Shown piece by piece: positions 60,035-64,000 of a stretch of DNA of 64,000 nt. Each line of letters starts with the position of its first letter. Position 1 is the stretch's first letter. The notes below the pieces were generated by a model. The model worked only from the letters and a program-made list of their open reading frames with translations, was not told where the DNA came from and did no database searches. The position numbers were made by a program, and so were the translations under genes. Source of the DNA: Spiroplasma endosymbiont of Dioctria linearis (GTDB taxonomy: Bacteria; Bacillota_I; Bacilli_A; Mycoplasmatales; Mycoplasmataceae); assembly GCF_964030865.1 (NCBI RefSeq), contig NZ_OZ034984.1:62001-126000 (forward strand), given 5' to 3'.

Positions 60035-60957
60035 TGAATGAAAATCTAATAGAATTTAGCGAATTTTTCAAAAAGTTTAGCAAAACAGAAATTGGTAATT
60101 TATCTTTTAAAATTAAACCAAGCAGAGTAACTGCAGTTATCGGTAGAAGCGGTAGTGGTAAGTCTGTAATATTGAATTCTTTAATAGGAGCAATTAAAAA
60201 ATATAAAGGTAATATTTCTATTAATAATAATAATAGAAAAAAAATGGATAGTTATAAAGAAAACTCACTAATAGGTTTTTATACTCAAATGGACTTTTCA
60301 CTTTATGATATTTCCGCTTTTAAGTTTTTGCAAATTATTTGTCCCTCATTTGGTATAAAGAAAAAGGAATTAAATGAAAAAATAGAATACTGAATGAGAT
60401 TTTTTGATATATGAGAAAGCAAGGATAAAAAACTTAAAAACTATTCTTGGGGAATGAAAAATAGAATGAATTTAATTTTATGTTTCATTAAAGATCCCCA
60501 AATAGTTATTCTGGATGAACCAGGAGCAAATTTGGACTCAATTTGAAGAAATAAGGTTAAAAATTTATTAATTGATTTTAAAAGGGAAGGTAAAACAGTT
60601 ATTATAACTGTTCACAATATAGATGAAATAGCTGATATTATTGATGACTATTTGATTATTGATTCTGGAAAAATTGTATTCCAAGGATCAGCTGAGGAAT
60701 TAAATATCTATACTAAATATAAAATATTTTTCTTTGATAATATAGATTATAAAAGAATGAAATTATTTTTAGATAAAAAAAACATTAGGTCATTTAAATA
60801 TGATTTTGAAGAAAAGTCATTAGTTTTTGCAACAAATAATGCAAAAGAAATAAACTGAATTTTTTTATACTTATTAAAAGAATCAATTCCTATTTTTAAT
60901 TTAATTAAATTACCAATTAATATGGACTCAATTTTTAAAGCAATTGAGAGTAAATAA
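60034..60957 (+). CDS. ABC transporter ATPase, copy 2
   Basis: The 307-residue paralogue of the ATPase at 57222 has Walker A GRSGSGKS (37-44), YTQMDFSLYDI, signature YSWGMKNR (Trp coded by TGG here), Walker B IVILDEPGANLD and H-loop IITVHNIDEIA. Near-identical motif context in both copies shows that the Trp in the signature predates the duplication. The C-terminal domain is as in copy 1. The gene ends 51 bases before the left end of the insertion sequence. Confidence 0.87.
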
Positions 60958-61027
60958 AGTAGCTAATGGAATTCTAATTAAAGATTTTCTTGCTTCCTTT
61001 AAATGTAGATAATAAGCTATTATGTCC

Positions 61028-61070
61028 CAAAATACAAGATTTATCTAATAAAAGATCTTGTATTTTTTCT
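61028..61070. terminator. Bidirectional hairpin inside the insertion sequence left end
   Basis: aatacaagat / atcttgtatt is flanked by A and T runs. It may end transcription of the ABC operon from the left and of the transposase from the right. Confidence 0.65.
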
Positions 61071-62382
61071 TTTTCTATCAAAAAAATATCAGTTAGTTGC
61101 TTTTCATGGAGAGTCAATTTTGGATATTTTAGTAGTTTCAAATTCTTCATTAGATAGTGTTTTTATACTTCCATGTAAGCGTTCAACTTCAACTTGAATA
61201 AGATTGTAAATGTCATTTCCAATTAGTGCATAATACTTCTTATTTATCGTTTCCATAACCATTACTTTTAACTTTGGCTTAAAGTAAATTGGAGTAAAGT
61301 TCTTACAAATAAATCACTTAGTTTTTTTAAAACTGATACTATGACCACTATCAATAATTCTTTCACTTCGATATGAGAAAACAATATCTTCATCTTGATC
61401 AAATTTTCTAGTTACTTATTCTAATTGGTCTAAGGGCATTGAAAAATCTTGGTTGTATTCCTGAATAAGATGGGGTAAATAATTATTTAACTACTCAATA
61501 TTTTTTAAATCTGAGAGTCTAATTATTTGAGGTCATCTTCTTTGTAATGTTCCAAAAGTTCTTTCGACTAATGCTTTTTCTTGGGGGATTGATGTTGTTT
61601 TTGTATTTATTCCTAAAGAGTGAAAAATAAATTGTAATTTTGTATTTGAAACACTATTACCAAAATGGTCACGCTTATTTTTACTACTAAAAACATTGCG
61701 ATTATCACTAACATTTAGTTTTGGTAAACCATAATTTTTAAAGCTTTTTTATAGATATTATAATAACTTTCAGTAGTTTCTTGCTCTCTGAAATAGCCTG
61801 CCAAAATCCTTTTACTGCTTTATCAATAACAATATACAAATGACATTTTAAGCTCTTAATTCATTGATGATTTGAAGCATCAGTTTCGTAGATTTCTCCA
61901 AACTTTACAATTTTCTTTTGCGTAGGATGCGGTTTGCTTGTTATAATTGAATTTGAAAGATACTCGCTTGTTAAATTTTCTTGGTTTGCTACCTTTAAAT
62001 TTTTACGAATATCTTTTTTGTTTTTCTGTTAAGAGTCTCAATTAAAATATTTTCTTCTATTAATATGTGCCTAATTGCAGAGTGACTTATTTTCTTTTTT
62101 CAATTTAGTTCTCAATAATGTTTAATACTAAAGTCATAATATTTTGTTTGAAATAATTCAATTATTTCATCTTTGAATATTTGTTGAAGTTTATTTACAG
62201 GTATTTTTATGAATAAAAGCTTTTGCTCCAATTTCTTGATATTCTTTAAGTTTTCTTCTTGTGTGTCTGACACTATAACTTAATTTAAAGGCTGTATTTT
62301 TAATAGAGTCTTTTCTTAAAGATAATTGCTTAATTAATCTTAATTGTTCTTGTTTCATGATATTTAATAGTAGTCCTTTCAT
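61041..62382 (-). pseudogene. Transposase pseudogene, DDE integrase-core type
   Basis: The start (ATG 62382 after ggaggttt) reads MKGLLLNIMKQEQLRLIKQL and an HTH-like SLRKDSIKNTAFKLSYSVRHTRRKLKEY, then stops at 62191. Other frames on the same strand continue the protein: EIYETDASNHQWIKSLKCHLYIVID (first catalytic Asp), PKLNVSDNR, and EKALVERTFGTLQRRW (catalytic Glu region). Frameshifts and at least two in-frame stops (TAG near 61489, TAA near 61408) break it. It resembles IS1202/ISNCY-type transposases; the family call is an inference. It cannot make an active enzyme. Confidence 0.85.
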
Positions 62383-62485
62383 AAAACCTCCATTTATTGA
62401 TTATAAACGAGGACAAAGTCGCTTGTTAATATGTAGGGACATAATCGCTTATTACTCATAGTAAAATTATGTAGGCCCCTTTTTG

Positions 62486-62515
62486 TTGATAAATGCTACA
62501 TTTTTAATATATAAT
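62486..62515 (+). promoter_or_regulatory. Promoter and leader hairpin for the lipoprotein at 62564
   Basis: A TTGATA -35 (62486-62491) and a TATAAT -10 (62510-62515) have 18-base spacing. The leader has a hairpin cctaat/attagg (62524-62543) just before the aaaaggggaa ribosome binding site. Confidence 0.7.
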
Positions 62516-62563
62516 TAATTTATCCTAATCTAATAGTATTAGGAAAAAAGGGGAAATAAAAAT

Positions 62564-64000
62564 ATGAAAAAATTATTAAGTTTATTAGGAGCAGTCAGCA
62601 TTGCTGCATCAACTAGTGCAACTGTAGTTGCATGTGGAGAAACTGAGCCACCAGTTGAACCTATAAAACCAGATTATGATCAGATTTTTTTAAATTTAGA
62701 ACAAGAAGTTAATAAGATTTTTTCAAATCACTTATCAAGTAACGTCTCAAAATTACTATATGTGGTTGAAAGTTTTGAACAAAACCATTTGAACTATGCT
62801 TTTTTAAATTATAAGAATCTAGAAAAACTATTAAATGAGTCAAATGAAGGTAAAGGATCTTTTGAAGGTTCAGAAGAAAAAAAATTATTGTTAGAAGAGG
62901 ACCTTAAAAGTATTTTAAATTTATCTGATTTAGAAAATGAATTAAATGAATTAAAAAATGATATTGATAATGGTTATTCATATTATTTAAATAATATTGA
63001 TAATGTTTTTGATGGAATTAAAATTAAAGATAATTATGAAATTAAAGTGTTAGACGGGAAAGTGGAGGAAGAAAAAGTATATCAGTTTATAGTTGAAATA
63101 GATTTTAATTGAAAATATAAAAAAAATGACATTGAACAAATTAAATCTTATACAGGATATAATCTAGTGTTTTCAATGACTAATGATAAAGTATTTTCTA
63201 AGTCAATTGAAAATTTTTTAGGTACTTATAAAAAAGCTATATTTGAAAATAAAAGTAGTGTAATGCACTTTACAAATGACACATTTAATTGAAAACAAAA
63301 TGAAGCTTTTAAATTTAAAGATGATGATTTTATAAATTATGTAAAAACTGATGAAATTTTAAAGAATAAAATAATTAAAGGTGAATTACAAAATATATTA
63401 AACTCGTCATCTGGAGAGCAATTTAAATTAAATTTAGTTGCGGATTATGCAACTCTTGCAAAAGAAAATAGTTTAAAGGTAGCTGGGAATTTTAATAATT
63501 CAGAAGTTATAATATTATCAGGAAGTGTTGATGAAAATTATTTAATGGTGCAAAATTATATTTTGGGTAATGATCAGAGTTATAATAATATTCTAGATGT
63601 ACAAAAGCTAGTGCAAACTTGAATGTCTAAATCTATATCTTTTAAATCATTTAATAATAAGTATGAAGAATTTTTAAAAGATTTAAAATTAAATGAATCA
63701 CTAGATGCAGCAAATGTTTTGGAGTATGGATACATCTCCTTAACAAATGTTGCAATTGGATATAACAATGATTTATTTACTCTGCCCGATATTGATTTAC
63801 CATTTGAATATTCAGCTATTAACTCAAAGTCGGCAACAACTTTAGCAAATGTTTTAAATAATTCAATCAAAGCTTTTCACAAAATATATAATGTTAAAGA
63901 TATAAGTGGTTCTAAAAATGATATGAATACTTTGTCTTCATTTGATCCAAAAAGTACTGACTATGACTTATGAAAATATATTGAAGATAACTATTCAAAA
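62564..64000 (+). CDS. Surface lipoprotein, incomplete at window end
   Basis: A prolipoprotein with signal residues 1-23 and lipobox cysteine C24 (VVACGE). At least 479 residues are encoded and no stop is reached. The mature protein is acidic and Asn/Lys-rich, with a repeated helix-strand layout and no catalytic motif. An early DYDQIFLNLEQEVNKIFSNHLSSNV segment is shared in form with the short lipoprotein at 55009. TGA codons (63110 and 63971 among others) are Trp. It stands alone behind the insertion sequence with its own promoter. Probably an exposed surface protein, function unknown. Confidence 0.85.

Larger units (their letters stand above)
61009..62455. mobile_element. Decayed insertion sequence with terminal inverted repeats
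   Basis: Inverted repeats of about 20 bases mark the ends: left ataataagctattatgtccc (61009-61028) and right gggacataatcgcttattac (62436-62455), 18 of 20 matching. A second diverged copy of the right repeat, ggacaaagtcgcttgttaat (62411-62430), lies just inside. One transposase pseudogene fills the element on the minus strand. No clear target-site duplication was seen. Confidence 0.8.

Noticed and set aside
61009-62455. Transposase using programmed frameshifting
   Set aside because: Several unrelated frame changes plus at least two in-frame stops are present, and no slippery heptamer with a downstream structure was found; decay explains it better.
55009-64000. Lipoprotein/ABC island as a MIB-MIP immunoglobulin-cleaving system
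   Set aside because: No chymotrypsin-like protease motif and no antibody-binding M-domain features were seen in the lipoproteins.

Overview
The window is a low-GC chromosome segment from a wall-less mollicute that reads UGA as tryptophan. Nearly every large gene has in-frame TGA codons at conserved Trp positions and ends in TAA or TAG. The 16S sequence, the prolipoprotein style (MKKLLSLLG...VVAC), a UGA code together with a full SUF operon and GapN, and ftsA/ftsZ without peptidoglycan genes point to Spiroplasma. A close Entomoplasmataceae relative is less likely. The Opp genes, the transporters and ileS all fit a host-dependent, sugar- and peptide-scavenging lifestyle. No tRNA gene, CRISPR array, plasmid or phage gene was seen.

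Layout. 1-5.4 kb: Fe-S cluster operon sufC-sufD-sufS-sufU-sufB plus a six-helix membrane protein, closed by a perfect hairpin. Facing it are two minus-strand genes, one a Nfu-type Fe-S carrier. 6.2-13.4 kb: S1-domain protein, pgi, an all-alpha dUTPase, an unknown protein, a SpoU/TrmH methyltransferase, gapN and a membrane protein with a long disordered tail. 13.5-18.7 kb: a 16S-23S-5S rRNA operon with promoter, RNase III-type processing stems and terminator, and no spacer tRNA. 18.7-23.6 kb: pheS-pheT, a DUF177/YceD protein and rpmF. 24.0-28.3 kb: reduced division cluster mraZ-rsmH-ftsA-like-ftsZ with MraZ-type boxes overlapping its promoter. 29.4-38.1 kb: oppBCDFA, whose two ATPases carry very large insertions. 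38.1-43.6 kb: hydrolase, three-gene ABC exporter, RpiR-type regulator and a coiled-coil protein. 43.6-54.8 kb: GH18-like lipoprotein, T-box-controlled ileS, lspA, rluD, rhomboid-like protein and dCMP deaminase; then rnhC on the other strand, a CvpA-like protein and acpS. 55-64 kb: accessory region with two tandemly duplicated permease/ATPase pairs between two related lipoproteins, and a decayed insertion sequence.

Most noteworthy points: (1) two compact intergenic segments that look like independent structured small RNAs (51.8 kb and 54.85 kb), and a long hairpin at 28.7 kb; (2) three membrane or surface proteins that keep a family fold but have lost catalytic residues: a GH18-like lipoprotein without its catalytic Glu, a rhomboid without its Ser, and an LspA without its first catalytic Asp; (3) a duplicated spiroplasmal ABC system with a Trp in the ABC signature and giant extracellular domains, bracketed by paralogous lipoproteins. 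All functional calls come from reading motifs in the sequence; no database search was run.
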